Notes: a model not told the origin generated them from the letters alone. Shown: positions 20,079 through 30,930, numbered from the stretch's first letter. The stretch is DNA of 64,000 nucleotides from JAWKOK01 sp963848115 (GCA_963848115.1 CAWKCP010000025.1:310001-374000), one strand, 5' to 3'. Made by a program: numbers and translations.

Positions 20079-20173
20079 ATATCCCGTTTCGTAGGGGCGA
20101 CCCTTGTGGTCGCCCCCATTCTATATGGCGCAATCCGGGCAGGGACAAGCCCTGCCCCTACACGTCGGGATAT
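20079..20173. repeat. Nested inverted repeat of GTAGGGGCGACC type
   Basis: Outer arms ATATCCCG/CGGGATAT enclose two hairpins: GTAGGGGCGACC with GGTCGCCCC, and GGGCAGGG with CCCTGCCC. Fragments of the same word family occur at about 17740-17790 and 18745-18775. No gene is present in this 300-base gap between divergent genes. Confidence 0.7.
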
Positions 20174-20323
20174 CTATTCCCCTGGATCGAGCCTGTGTCG
20201 ATGTCTGTGTTCTCATTGCCGGCTGTTGACCGACCACCTTGCCGGCGATACAATGGTCAAATTCATTCCGACCGATATTGCACTTTCAATTGTACGATCC
20301 ACCAACAAGCAAGGAGTATTCGT

Positions 20324-21022
20324 GTGCGTCTATACCTGATCCGACACGGCCAAAGCTTCGTGAACTTGAAAGACTGGAAAGAAGGGAATATCGACGCCGG
20401 GCTGACCGACTATGGCAAAAGCCAGGCAGCAGCGCTCGGCCAATGGCTGCCGACCGACATCCCCGAAATCGACGTGCTCTACGCCAGCACAATGCGCCGT
20501 GCCATGGAGACGGCCGATGCCGTGGCCGGAGCGTATCAGTGCGAGATCATCCCTGACAGTCGCCTGCGCGAGATCGGCAACAACCGCGCCGATCATTCAC
20601 CCTGGCCCGACGACGCGTTGCCCAACGACTACGCCGACTATTGGGCCAGTGAACAGCCCTTTGCATCAGTCACGCCGGCCTATGACGGGGGTGAATCGAT
20701 GATGCATTTTCGCACGCGCGTGGGGCTCTTCGTCGAAGAGATGGTCCAGCGCTATCGTGGGAAAACAGTTGCGGTCGTCTGCCACGGTGGCGTCATCGAG
20801 TTTGTCTTCGATCACATCTTCAACATCGGCCCCTGGCGGCGCTGCGAAGTCTGGGACCACAACACGGCTATCACCTACTTCGAGTACGTTGAGCACCCGG
20901 GACGCGAGACCTGGCGGCTCCATTACCACAACCGCATTCCCCATCTGGTCAATCTGCCGCCGGCCACCGACAACGCCACACATGGCACGCCGATTCAGGC
21001 GATGGAGGGGAATGGGGATTAG
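20324..21022 (+). CDS. Histidine phosphatase (phosphoglycerate mutase-like)
   Basis: 232 residues from a GTG start at 20324, chosen because AAGGAG lies 7 bases upstream; longer in-frame starts lack homology. The protein opens with the phosphohistidine motif LIRHGQS, has DVLYASTMRRAMETAD (Arg), a Glu in LREIGNN, and the second catalytic His in VAVVCHGGVIEF. This is the two-histidine branch of phosphatases such as alpha-ribazole or broad-specificity sugar phosphatases; the substrate is unknown. The last codons and the stop lie inside a GGGGATT repeat (see the repeat entry), so the C-terminus may have been remodelled by repeat insertion. Confidence 0.9.
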   Translation: MRLYLIRHGQSFVNLKDWKEGNIDAGLTDYGKSQAAALGQWLPTDIPEIDVLYASTMRRAMETADAVAGAYQCEIIPDSRLREIGNNRADHSPWPDDALPNDYADYWASEQPFASVTPAYDGGESMMHFRTRVGLFVEEMVQRYRGKTVAVVCHGGVIEFVFDHIFNIGPWRRCEVWDHNTAITYFEYVEHPGRETWRLHYHNRIPHLVNLPPATDNATHGTPIQAMEGNGD

Positions 21023-21075
21023 GGATCAGGGGATTTCCGGCTTGATGCAATCCTCTAATCACCAGTCCCCGATCC

Positions 21076-21083
<8 letters not shown>
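21007..21083. repeat. GGGGATT-type palindromic repeat overlapping a stop codon
   Basis: GGGGAATGGGGATTAGGGATC followed by an imperfect inverted copy ending CCCCGATCCCTATTGCCCC. It lies between convergent genes, and includes the TAG stop of the phosphatase gene. Confidence 0.7.
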
Positions 21084-22257
<1,174 letters not shown>

Positions 22258-22269
22258 GAACCCATGCTC

Positions 22270-23014
22270 CTACAGTAGACTCAATATGGTATAAAGATTC
22301 AGATTGCCTTCTTTTCCATCGGCACGATAGGTGTCTACGACAGTCAATCCGGCGTCCGCCACAAGGCGGTTCATCTCGGTCTCATCAATCTGGTGCACAT
22401 AGCGCACCGCATACGCGCCCTGTTTCCAGGGCAATAGCGCGTCGCCGGCTTCAACATCCGTCGCGGTCAGACCCACTTCAGACCAGTCGATCAAGCGCTT
22501 TCGAAAGCGCTCGCTCCCCAGAAATTGCCACGCCGAGATAGCCAGCAGGCCGCCGGGGACCAGAAGCGATGCAAGATCCCGTACTAGGCGAGAACGAAGC
22601 TCATAGCTAGGCATGTGCTGTAGCGTCGCTAGGCAGACTACCATATCGAAGGATGATTTGGACAGCAATTTCAGCCAGTCGATTTGGGCAAGATCTGCCT
22701 GCTCGAAACGGCAATGCACATGTGTAAGCGAGGTTGCCTGTTCAGCAGCCAGTGCCAGCAGATGCTCGCTGCCGTCCACCCCTGTGTATTCTACTACACC
22801 GCCGAGGCTCTCTAGCATCATCGCAAAACGCCCATTGCCGCAGCCGATGTCTGCCACCCGGGTCGGGAATCGATGATCCTTGGAGGGCACGATGTCGAGC
22901 AGGCGTCGCTTGCCGGGCGTCCAGATCCTGCCGCGTCTGATTGAACGGCTCAGCGACAGCCGCGTAGAAGTCTTGATTTAACTGTAGAAGGCGTTGCCGA
23001 ATTGGCTCATCCAT
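22270..23014 (-). CDS. Class I SAM-dependent methyltransferase, frameshifted
   Basis: The N-terminus (MDEPIRQRLLQLNQDFYAAVAEPFNQTRQ, start ATG 23014) lies in one frame. The rest continues in another frame as IWTPGKRRLLDIVPSKDHRF and the SAM motif VADIGCGNGRFAMML. The switch is at 22921-22939, one base. Later motifs are VCLATLQHMPS (motif IV region) and LLVPGGLLAISAWQFLG. Repaired, the protein is about 248 residues. Substrate unknown. It is directly upstream of galK on the same strand. The break could be a sequencing error. Confidence 0.75.
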
Positions 23015-23123
23015 CTATGGTATACTGTCTCCGCATATGATCAAGAGTGACGTGCGGGATTGGTAAAAAAGTTTGATGAGCGGGTTCGATGATCGGTGCT
23101 TTTTGACCTGCAAGGAGGTCAAG

Positions 23124-23843
23124 ATGACAGTTGAAAAACTTAACACACTATTTGAGACGTCGGCGCCTGAGCGCATCTCATCACAAGACTATATCGATGA
23201 TCCGCGCAGCGAACAAAAATCTAACTTGATCGAAGGAGTATCTGTTATGGCATCCCCCGCCTCGTATCTACATGAGGATCTGGTCACTTTTCTGATTGGC
23301 ACACTTGCTGCATATGTAACGTCCAAGCAGCTTGGCAAGGTACTCAGTTCCAATGCTGCCTTCGAGTTGTCCGAAGACAACGTCTACCAACCGGATATCT
23401 CGTTTATCCTGGCCGAGCGACTCCATCTGGCCCGTGACGTCTACTTCCCCGGTCCCCCGGACATAGCAATCGAAATCATCTCGCCCAGCAGCCGCCATTA
23501 CGACACGGTCGAGAAGAAGATCAATTACGCCCGCTACGGCGTTCATGAATATTGGCTGATCGATCCGATTCACGAACAGGCTACTACAGTTGGGCGTGAA
23601 TACCACGACAGAAATTCGGCTGCCCTACCTCTGGCGGGAACTGTATCAGGATTTCCGCCGGGATTCACTGCGTTCTACACTCGGGTCGGCGATCAGTTCG
23701 TCCCAATTGCAGCTGAGGACGACGTTCTGCGTTCTCAATTGCTGGCCGGCTTCTGGATGCATCTCGACTGGCTTTTCCCGCCTGAGGGCAAGGACCGCCC
23801 ATCAGTTCTCGAAATCGCCGGACAACAAGGTCTGCTCGCATGA
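23124..23843 (+). CDS. Uma2-family (DUF820) restriction-endonuclease-fold protein
   Basis: 239 residues from ATG 23124, with an excellent AAGGAGG. The fold is PD-(D/E)XK: QPDISFILAER (Asp), then IAIEIISPSSRHYDT (E-I-I core), then KKINYARYGVHEYWLIDP. This is the Uma2 family, abundant in Cyanobacteria and Chloroflexota, with unknown cellular role. The C-terminal part (DQFVPIAAEDDVLRSQLLAGFWMHLDWLF) is also family-typical. elp3 follows after 22 bases. Confidence 0.88.
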   Translation: MTVEKLNTLFETSAPERISSQDYIDDPRSEQKSNLIEGVSVMASPASYLHEDLVTFLIGTLAAYVTSKQLGKVLSSNAAFELSEDNVYQPDISFILAERLHLARDVYFPGPPDIAIEIISPSSRHYDTVEKKINYARYGVHEYWLIDPIHEQATTVGREYHDRNSAALPLAGTVSGFPPGFTAFYTRVGDQFVPIAAEDDVLRSQLLAGFWMHLDWLFPPEGKDRPSVLEIAGQQGLLA

Positions 23844-23865
23844 ATTATCAGCCCAACCATCGCCA

Positions 23866-25593
23866 ATGAAACGAACCCTCGCGCCCGACGAAATCCCTCA
23901 AGATGTGCTTACCAAGAGTGAGAATTGGCAGCGCAAACGCGACGGCTTTGATCCGGCTGAACACAGCGCCGTCATCTACGCCATTTTCCAGGAAATTCTC
24001 AAGGTGCCGGAAGCTGACTGGGATCTCTACGGCAGCCTTCAGCCAATACTAACGCGCTTTCCCAAGGACGGCAAAGGACTCTACCCCAAAGCGGATCTGG
24101 TCTCAGCCTATCGCCACATGGTGGACGAGGGTGACATCGAACCGGATCCCATGATCATGCGCCGCATCCGCATGAAGCCCATGCGCACCCAGAGCGGCGT
24201 GGCCCCGGTCACGGTGTTGACGGCGCCGGCCGGCTGTCCGGGCAAGTGTATCTTCTGCCCCGATGACTGGCGTATGCCCAAGAGCTACATCTTTGACGAG
24301 CCGGGCTGTCAGCGTGCCGAGCGCGACGGCTTCGACCCCTACCTCCAGACGCTAGGACGCATCCAGTCGTTCGAGAGCATCGGTCATGAGGCCGACAAGG
24401 TCGAGTTGCTGATCTTAGGTGGGACGTGGAGCGCCTACAGCAAGGACTATCGTGAGTGGTTTGTCCAACGCTGTTTCGACGCCATGAACGCGGCCGGCGA
24501 CCCCGACTACGCAGGCTCGTCCTCGCTGGAGGAAGCCCAGCAGATCAACGTCACGGCGAGCCATCGCAACGTAGGCCTAGTGATCGAGACGCGGCCGGAC
24601 TGGATCACGCCGGAGGAAGTGCGCCATCTGCGCAAACTGGGCGTGACCAAGGTACAGATCGGCGTGCAGAGTTTGGATGACGAGGTGCTGGCGCTCAACA
24701 AGCGGGGCCACGATGTGGACGCCGTGCGCCACGCACTGGGGCTGTTGCGGACAGCCGGCTTCAAGCTGCATCTACACTGGATGCCCAACCTCTTCGGGGC
24801 CGATCCGGAAAAAGATCGTGCCGACTTTGCTCGCTTCTTCGACGACCTCGCCATCCGTCCCGACGAGTTGAAGATCTACCCCTGTTCGTTGATTGCCGAC
24901 ACCGAGCTATATGACCGCTGGCTGGCCGGCGAATACCAGCCCTATTCACAGGAGGAGTTGGTCGAACTGCTGGTCGATGTCAAGCCCACGATTCCACCCT
25001 ACACCCGGGTCAACCGCCTCTTCCGGGACATTCCGGCCCATCATATCCAGGCCGGCGTCAAGGTAAGCAACCTGCGCGAGGTGGTGCAGCGAGAACTTGC
25101 TAAACGGGGCGAGCATTGCGGTTGTATCCGCTGTCGAGAGATCAAGCGGCGCAAGGTCCGCGCCGAGGAGCTGATTTTCAGAGTCACCAGCTACGACACC
25201 GACTTGACCCGAGAGCATTTTCTCGAATTCACCACCGGCCCGGACTCAGACGAGCCGGGGCTGATCGCCGCGTTTCTGCGACTGAGCCTGCCCTTGCAGG
25301 CCGGGGTCAGCAGCCGCGCGACCATCGAGGAGATTGCCGACAGCGCCATGATTCGCGAAGTGCATGTCTACGGTCCGGCCTTGTCACTGGATTCGGAGCG
25401 GGATGGCGGGGGTCAGACAGGCGCAGCGCAGCATGTGGGTCTGGGTACCCAGTTGCTGAATGAGGCCCGCCGCATCAGCCGGGAGGCCGGGTTCAAGCGA
25501 ATAAGCGTCATCGCAGCGACGGGCACACGCGGTTATTATGCAGGGCGCGGCTTCGAGCAAGGGGAACTGTACATGCATGAGGACATCGGGTAA
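23866..25593 (+). CDS. elp3: Elp3-type radical SAM/acetyltransferase, tRNA wobble uridine modification
   Basis: 575 residues. In the known mechanism the enzyme uses SAM and acetyl-CoA to build carboxymethyl groups on U34 of tRNA. The radical SAM cysteines are in AGCPGKCIFC (C124, C128, C131). SQRP-like motifs include QIGVQSLDDEVLALNKRGH and the LHWMPNLFGADPEKD region. The C-terminal GNAT domain shows VGLGTQLLNEARRISREAGF and GYYAGRGFE. This is the single-subunit archaeal/Dehalococcoides-type Elp3, not the eukaryal complex form. ATG 23866 is chosen for homology (MKRTLAPDEIP); no strong ribosome site is seen, so coupling with the Uma2 gene is likely. Confidence 0.93.
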   Translation: MKRTLAPDEIPQDVLTKSENWQRKRDGFDPAEHSAVIYAIFQEILKVPEADWDLYGSLQPILTRFPKDGKGLYPKADLVSAYRHMVDEGDIEPDPMIMRRIRMKPMRTQSGVAPVTVLTAPAGCPGKCIFCPDDWRMPKSYIFDEPGCQRAERDGFDPYLQTLGRIQSFESIGHEADKVELLILGGTWSAYSKDYREWFVQRCFDAMNAAGDPDYAGSSSLEEAQQINVTASHRNVGLVIETRPDWITPEEVRHLRKLGVTKVQIGVQSLDDEVLALNKRGHDVDAVRHALGLLRTAGFKLHLHWMPNLFGADPEKDRADFARFFDDLAIRPDELKIYPCSLIADTELYDRWLAGEYQPYSQEELVELLVDVKPTIPPYTRVNRLFRDIPAHHIQAGVKVSNLREVVQRELAKRGEHCGCIRCREIKRRKVRAEELIFRVTSYDTDLTREHFLEFTTGPDSDEPGLIAAFLRLSLPLQAGVSSRATIEEIADSAMIREVHVYGPALSLDSERDGGGQTGAAQHVGLGTQLLNEARRISREAGFKRISVIAATGTRGYYAGRGFEQGELYMHEDIG

Positions 25594-25709
25594 CGTGGCG
25601 CAAGCTACAGCGCTCGTTGGGTTTGACATCCAAACGAAATGCAACTACAGTGCAGTTGCAAATTGTCATAGCAAAACATAGGTACCTGTTGGACAAGGGA
25701 AGGTCAAGC

Positions 25710-25991
25710 GTGAAACAAATCGGTGTTAGGGATCTAAAGAGCCAATTGAATACCGTCGTACGGTCGGTACGTGAGGAACAGGTTGAGTATACAGTAACCG
25801 TACATGGACAGCCGGTGGCCGTACTGCGTCCTTATACTGAAGAGGATTCCATCCAGAATCGGGAAGCCATCATCAAGCATGAATTGGCGATAATCGATGA
25901 ACTTGCGGGTGAAATCGGGCGGTCGTGGTCGTCGGAAGAGAGTCCGCTTGAGATTTTGGAGCGCCTTCGCGAGGAGAGTGCATGCCGGTAA
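25710..25991 (+). CDS. Phd/YefM-type antitoxin
   Basis: 93 residues from GTG 25710 with a ribosome site AAGGGAAGG. The N-terminus KQIGVRDLKSQLNTVVRSVRE and the motif TVHGQPVAVLRP match the Phd/YefM (prevent-host-death) DNA-binding domain. The rest is a charged C-terminal tail that would bind the toxin. The gene overlaps vapC by 10 bases, a usual toxin-antitoxin arrangement. It is expected to repress its own operon. Confidence 0.88.
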   Translation: MKQIGVRDLKSQLNTVVRSVREEQVEYTVTVHGQPVAVLRPYTEEDSIQNREAIIKHELAIIDELAGEIGRSWSSEESPLEILERLREESACR

Positions 25992-26386
25992 TCGATGCCA
26001 GCGTCTATGTTTCTCTTGTCAATCCGCATGAGGACGACCATGGTCGCTCCCGCTCCTGGTTCGGGGGTGTTCTTGAGTCAGGCGAATCGTTGTATGCACC
26101 GGTCATTATCCTTGGCGAAGTGGCAGCTGCCATCAGTCGCGGTCAAGGAGATCTAGACGGGGCAAAGAGAGTTGTCAATGCATTGAGGCGCTCGCAGGCA
26201 ATTCAGCTGCATGCCGTATCGCTGACAATGGCGGAGCGGGCAGCGACCATCGCATTGGAACAGCAAGTTCGTGGCTGCGATGCAGTGTATGTCGCCTTGG
26301 CTGAAGCGCTGAATGAGGAGTTGGTAACCCTTGATCGCCAGCAACAAGAAAGAGGGGCTGCAGTAGTTTCCACCCGCAGCCCCTGA
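25982..26386 (+). CDS. VapC-type PIN-domain toxin
   Basis: 134 residues. PIN-domain ribonuclease with acidic residues at D5 (VIDASVYVS), Glu in IILGEVAAAI, Asp in GCDAVYVALAEAL and Asp in TLDRQQQ. Such toxins cut RNA, often initiator tRNA or rRNA. The start overlaps the antitoxin stop region and has GAGGAG upstream. The 3' end contains a hairpin that probably terminates the opposing acyl-CoA ligase gene. Confidence 0.9.
   Translation: MPVIDASVYVSLVNPHEDDHGRSRSWFGGVLESGESLYAPVIILGEVAAAISRGQGDLDGAKRVVNALRRSQAIQLHAVSLTMAERAATIALEQQVRGCDAVYVALAEALNEELVTLDRQQQERGAAVVSTRSP
26354..26383 (-). terminator. Hairpin terminator for the acyl-CoA ligase gene
   Basis: GGGGCTGC (26354-26361) and GCAGCCCC (26376-26383) form an 8-bp stem. 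On the minus strand it is followed by TCTTTCTTG. It lies inside the last codons of the convergent toxin gene. Confidence 0.55.
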
Positions 26387-26412
26387 ATGTCCTATTTGAT
26401 GTGCCTCACCAC

Positions 26413-28168
26413 TCAGTCGGCTTTGGCCGATGCTTCCGCCTCATTTGCCTGTTTGGCCAGTTCCTCTTCCACCAACACACGTCGCAGCACCTTGCCAACC
26501 TGGGTCTTGGGCAGTTCATCGCGGAATTCGTAGCTGCGCGGCACCTTATAGGGGGCCAGGTTCTCACGGCAGAACGCGTTCAGTTCCTCCGCCGTGACTG
26601 TCTGTCCCTCCTGAGGTACGACAAAAGCCCAGACCGTCTCGCCCCGTTTGGGATCGGGAATGCCAACGACCGCCGCTTCCATCACCTTAGGATGCATGAA
26701 AAGCACCTCTTCGACCTCACGCGGCACGATGTTGTAACCACCGGCGATGATCAGATCCTTCTTGCGATCCACGATGTAGAAGTAGCCGTCTTCGTCCATC
26801 TTGGCAATGTCGCCGGTGTGGAACCAACCATCCGGGTCGATCACATTGGCCGTCTCTTCCGGCCGCCCCCAATAGCCCTTCATGACCTGAGGTCCCCGAA
26901 TACAAATTTCGCCTTCCTCGCCCACGTCAAGCGGCGTATACCGGCCATCTTCATCCGCGTCCAGCGACATAACCTGCGCTTCTGTGCTGGAAACGGGCAG
27001 ACCGATGGAACCGACGCGAACCTCGCCCCAGATCGGATTGGCGTTGGCCACCGGCGATGTCTCGGTCAGGCCATAGCCTTCGACCAACTTCCCGCCCGTT
27101 ATCTCCTCAAATTTCTGGGCTACATCGACCGGCAATGCTGAACCGCCGCTGAGACAGGCTTTGATAGAGTGCAGGTCGTAATCATGAACTTTGGCGTTGT
27201 TGATGATGCCGATATACATGGCCGGTACACCGGGATAGAGGGTGATGCCTTCATTCTGAACGACATTGAGGATATGTTCAGTCTGGCGCGGATCGGGTAC
27301 CTGGACCAATTGACCTGCCGATTTCATACAAAACAGCATGGCAACCGTCATGCCGTAAACATGGAAGGCGGGCAGTGCAAAGAGTACCTTCTCCTTGCCG
27401 TAGTCGACCTTCGTAAACCAGGCATCCATCTGAATGGCATTGGCCACCAGATTGCGGTGAGTCAACATAGCGGCCTTGGGAACCCCTGTTGTGCCACCAG
27501 TGTATTGGAAGAGCATAACATCGTCCGGGGAAACATCGACACTGATCACTCGTGCGGACTGCCCCTTCAACAATTTGTCGAAATTGTGAACATCCGGCGC
27601 TTCAGGTATATCGGTCATGGATCCGCCGGCTCGAACAGTCTTTTCGACCATCTTTCCAAAAAGCCACCCCAATGAATCGGGAACATCAGCAATGATGACG
27701 TTCTTGACGTCGATCTTGTCTCGGATCTTCTCCAGTCGCTCATACAAGCCACTCATCATCACAATGGTCTCAGCGCCGCTATCGGACAGCTGATGCTGCA
27801 ACTCACGTGGTGTATAGGTCGGGTTCGTGTTGACCACGACTGCACCAGCTTTGAGCGCTCCGAAGAAGCTAACGACCTGCTGAGGCATATTGGGCAGCAT
27901 AATGGCCACACGATCGCCTTTTTTTACGCCCAGCGTTTGTCAGCGCGTTTGCGAAGCGGTTGGAGGCTTCATCCAATTCCCGGTACGTCATCTTTGATTG
28001 GATGACGAGGCCCATCGGCAGATATTTGAGCACAAAGCGGACGGCAATGTTGTTGGGAAAACTCTTGGCCGAGTCGGTGACCAACTGGTAGAGCGGCATG
28101 TCCGGTATCTCTACCTCAACCGGAACACCTTCTTCGTAATGTGCTGTCCAAGGGCGGGTGGCGGACAT
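26413..28168 (-). CDS. Long-chain acyl-CoA synthetase, frameshifted
   Basis: AMP-forming ligase that activates fatty acids as CoA thioesters. The start is ATG 28168 with AAAGGAG upstream (MSATRPWTAHYEEGVP). A one-base switch occurs in the GGG/A7 tract at 27917-27935, after which the protein continues as KKGDRVAIMLPNMPQQ. Motifs: FQYTGGTTGVPKAAML (P-loop), EGYGLTETSP, GWFHTGDIAKMDEDGYF, DRKKDLIIAGGYN and the catalytic Lys in PKTQVGKVLRR. Repaired length is about 585 residues. It could supply acyl-CoA to the lipid locus at 50-64 kb, but that is inference. Confidence 0.9.
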
Positions 28169-28684
28169 GGTTTCTCCTTTGGCTACACGGTTCGGATTGG
28201 AAATTGAGCGATGTTGCACCAGCAAACGGGACAAATTGGCTACCGGATCGGCACTCTACAATAACTGGGGAAACCCGACAGTCGACATTTTTTGCTCGAG
28301 AACCTACTGGCGAATATGGCGTGATTATATCACAGGTTTGCCGGTGGCTGCACCCCATCGATTGAACCGATCAGGAGAAAACGCCTGACCAATCTTGGTC
28401 TTTCGGATCGACACATGACAGCATTGTGTTTTTGTAAATCCGTTGATATCCTGACTGCCTTGACATCCTAATCAGCGACTCCTATACTCATGCTCGACAA
28501 GACAGTGCCGCAGACATCTTATGATGTCGTCTCTTGTCAGATGGGATATTGTCACTCCGATGAGCGCAGAGAGAACCATCAACCGATAACAAAGCTCTAA
28601 CGCTTTGACGCGAACAAGAATGATCGCCGAATCGTTCATAGTCAGATGATTTGTTTCAGAACAACGGACAGATGGTGGAGAGAA
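28169..28684. other. Gene-poor gap between divergent genes
   Basis: 516 bases without a convincing coding frame. Promoters for the acyl-CoA ligase and the OsmC gene must be here, but no strong -35/-10 pair was identified. A small inverted word (GATCAGG ... GCCTGA) occurs near 28369-28389. Confidence 0.4.
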
Positions 28685-29095
28685 ATGGCCAAAACAAGGG
28701 TGAAGTGGATAGAGGACAAGACCTATCTAGGCACGGATGCCAATGGACAGGCCGCGCTCATGAGCGCCGGCGGAGATGGTCCCGGCGTCAGCCCGATGCA
28801 GATGCTTCTGCTCGGGCTGGGCGGTTGTACTATGGTTGATGTCGTTAGCATTCTGCAGAAACAGCGCCAGGCGCTGGTTGACGTGGAGATCGAATTCGAT
28901 GCACAGCGCGGCGAAGAAGGCGCAAAACCGTGGAAGACCATCCACATGCACTACATCGTCACCGGAGCAGACCTTGATGAGCGCAAGGTCGAGCGCGCCA
29001 TCGATCTGAGCGTCGAGAAATACTGCGGCGCTCACGCTTCGCTGGCCGGCGTAGCGGACATCACCCACGATTTTGAGATCCGAAACAGCAGGTGA
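28685..29095 (+). CDS. OsmC-family protein
   Basis: 136 residues. The two redox cysteines of the OsmC/Ohr family are in LGLGGCTMVDV and EKYCGAHASL. Members reduce organic hydroperoxides or act as YhfA-like proteins. The start codon follows GGAG with short spacing. The neighbouring thioredoxin-domain gene could reduce it, but they are separated by the EcsC gene. Confidence 0.92.
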   Translation: MAKTRVKWIEDKTYLGTDANGQAALMSAGGDGPGVSPMQMLLLGLGGCTMVDVVSILQKQRQALVDVEIEFDAQRGEEGAKPWKTIHMHYIVTGADLDERKVERAIDLSVEKYCGAHASLAGVADITHDFEIRNSR

Positions 29096-29114
29096 CGTGC
29101 GTTATTGACGAAAA

Positions 29115-29232
29115 TTGGCCACAGATGACACCGATACAGGAACAGATTTTCATAGATGGCTTTTGGATGTCCAGAGTAATCCCAGTACTATCTGTGTCCT
29201 ATCTTTTTTCATCTGCGGAAATCTGTGGCGGA
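29115..29232. repeat. CACAGATTCACACAGAT family element (degenerate copy)
   Basis: Starts GGCCACAGATGACACCGAT and ends in the inverted form (ATCTGCGGAAATCTGTGGC). The inner segment, including TGGATGTCCAGAG and CCCAGTACTATCTGTGTC, matches the 63097-63212 copy. The most diverged of five copies. Confidence 0.75.
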
Positions 29233-29294
29233 AAAGCTCCCGACAAAAGACAACAAGATGACAGGCAGTCACGACCGCATGTGAAGAGAGACAG

Positions 29295-30191
29295 ATGACC
29301 GGAAACAGCCAAACGATAGGGGTCTCCAGCCAGGTGGAACAACTGATGGAGATGGCCATGAAGGCAATCGGGAACGCGGACGCTGATGCAGCGTCCGCGC
29401 ACGTAGAGGGCATGCGTACGCAGCGCCCCATGGATACCGACGTCGATCTGGTCGAGAGCCTGATCAAGTCAAAGACAATGCAGACGGGGCTTGTCGGAGC
29501 GGTGACGTCGGCCGGCTCGGTAATTCCCGGCTTTGGCACGTTGGCCTCGTTCACCTTGGGTGTGGCCACCGATGTAGGCATGACGCTGAAAATGCAGTCC
29601 GAGTTGGTGATGGAGATCGCTGCCGTCCATGGCCACGACCTGTCACAGCAGGAGCGTCGAAACGCCATGATGATGGTGACCGGCGTCAATCTCGGTTCTG
29701 AGCGACTGGCCAATCAGGCAAGCCGCAAGCTGGCGCAGAAAGTCACCGAACGGTTTGCGGGCCGTGCATTTGTAAAGGTCATCCCGTTCGTCGGCATCGC
29801 AGCATCGGCGGGAGCCAACATGGTGACAACCTACACGATCGGCAAACGAGCAGAGGCTTACTTCAGCCTGGGGCCCAACTCCGATCGCGATCGGGATGAG
29901 AGTTTCCGTGCCCTGTCAGGTCTCGATGAACGCAAGCTGGTCGATCGGCTCTCTGAGGTCATGGCCGATCTCGGACAGGGCATCGGTGACGGCGCTCAAC
30001 GTGCAGGCAGGACCGCCGCACACTTGGGACGCGCCACGTCTGCGGCCGCTGCCGGTGGGTTCAACGCTTTGCGTGAACGAACTGCGCGTCGAGCGTTGCG
30101 GCGGTCCCAACGCCGGCAGCAGCCGGACAGCGGCTATCCGCAGAACGACAATGCGTTTGGAGAGATCCCCGATGATCAAACGACTGATTAG
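29295..30191 (+). CDS. EcsC-family protein
   Basis: 298 residues. The glycine-rich hydrophobic core TGLVGAVTSAGSVIPGFGTLASFTLGVATDVGMTL-like region (described here by its positions, residues 65-98) and VIPFVGIAASAGANMVTTYTIG are typical of the EcsC domain. Function in bacteria is unclear; some members are linked to secretion or membrane-associated processes. The C-terminal 80 residues are Arg/Ala-rich and low complexity. The thioredoxin gene starts inside its 3' end, so the pair is translationally coupled. Confidence 0.85.
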   Translation: MTGNSQTIGVSSQVEQLMEMAMKAIGNADADAASAHVEGMRTQRPMDTDVDLVESLIKSKTMQTGLVGAVTSAGSVIPGFGTLASFTLGVATDVGMTLKMQSELVMEIAAVHGHDLSQQERRNAMMMVTGVNLGSERLANQASRKLAQKVTERFAGRAFVKVIPFVGIAASAGANMVTTYTIGKRAEAYFSLGPNSDRDRDESFRALSGLDERKLVDRLSEVMADLGQGIGDGAQRAGRTAAHLGRATSAAAAGGFNALRERTARRALRRSQRRQQPDSGYPQNDNAFGEIPDDQTTD

Positions 30192-30609
30192 TTCGATCGG
30201 TAGTTCGTTCGGTCGGGGGAAACCGCCGACCCTGCCGCTGGAGGACCGGCCACAGCCGGCGCCGGCCACGCCGCAGCCAATCGACGTGACCGACAGTGAC
30301 TTCGACACAGTAGTGCTCCAGAGCGAGCAGTTGGCCATCGTGGACTTCTGGGCGGATTGGTGCGCACCTTGCGAAACCATGTCAGCCCATGTGGCATTCC
30401 TGGCCGAGGATTTTGAAGGCCGTCTGTTTGTCACTGCCCTGGACGTCGACGAAAACCCGCACACGACAGAGCGCTATGCCGTGATGGGCATGCCCACGCT
30501 GCTCTTTCTGGATCATGGAGTGGAAGTCCACCGGCAAGTCGGTCTGCGACCGTATGACGAGCTGAGACAGGTCGTTGAAGACCTCCTAACCGAGGCAGTT
30601 TCCGCCTGA
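30172..30609 (+). CDS. Thioredoxin-domain protein
   Basis: 145 residues. The active site is DFWADWCAPCETM (C64, C67), with the cis-Pro motif GMPTLLFLDHG. About 45 residues precede the thioredoxin fold: a basic stretch (MIKRLISSIGSSFGRGK) and a Pro-rich linker. This is unusual for a plain TrxA and may tether it to a membrane or partner. GGAGAG lies 8 bases upstream of ATG 30172, inside the EcsC gene. A palindromic terminator follows at 30671. Confidence 0.93.
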   Translation: MIKRLISSIGSSFGRGKPPTLPLEDRPQPAPATPQPIDVTDSDFDTVVLQSEQLAIVDFWADWCAPCETMSAHVAFLAEDFEGRLFVTALDVDENPHTTERYAVMGMPTLLFLDHGVEVHRQVGLRPYDELRQVVEDLLTEAVSA

Positions 30610-30670
30610 TTTTTTGAACCAATCAGTATGGACCGATATTGGATCGGTTGATGACCAACGATACGGGGGT

Positions 30671-30706
30671 GTAGAGACGCAAAATTTTGCGTCTCTACGT
30701 TTTTTA
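30671..30706. terminator. Perfect palindrome terminator
   Basis: GTAGAGACGCAAAA and TTTTGCGTCTCTAC form a perfect 28-base palindrome at 30671-30698, followed by GTTTTTT. The word GTAGAGACG is a widely dispersed palindromic repeat type in Cyanobacteria and Chloroflexota. Confidence 0.85.
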
Positions 30707-30762
30707 CCAATTGGCGGATCTACGCTACGATTTGCGGGATCGAATGCCGATGAAATAGTCCT

Positions 30763-30907
30763 TTTTTGCCACAGATTCACACGGATGGAAAATGGATAGG
30801 GCACAGATAGGATTAGATATACACTGGATATCTGAAAAATATCTGTGAAAATCAGTTCGCTATCTGAGTGAATCTGTGGCAAATTTTGTTCTTGCAGTGG
30901 ATTCATT
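30763..30907. repeat. CACAGATTCACACAGAT family element
   Basis: TTTTGCCACAGATTCACACGGAT and its inverted end GAGTGAATCTGTGGCAAA, followed by the shared flank TTGCAGTGGATTCAT. It fills the gap directly before proS, which therefore has little room for its own promoter. Confidence 0.85.
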
Positions 30908-30930
30908 TGTAACAAAAGGAACGGTGACCT

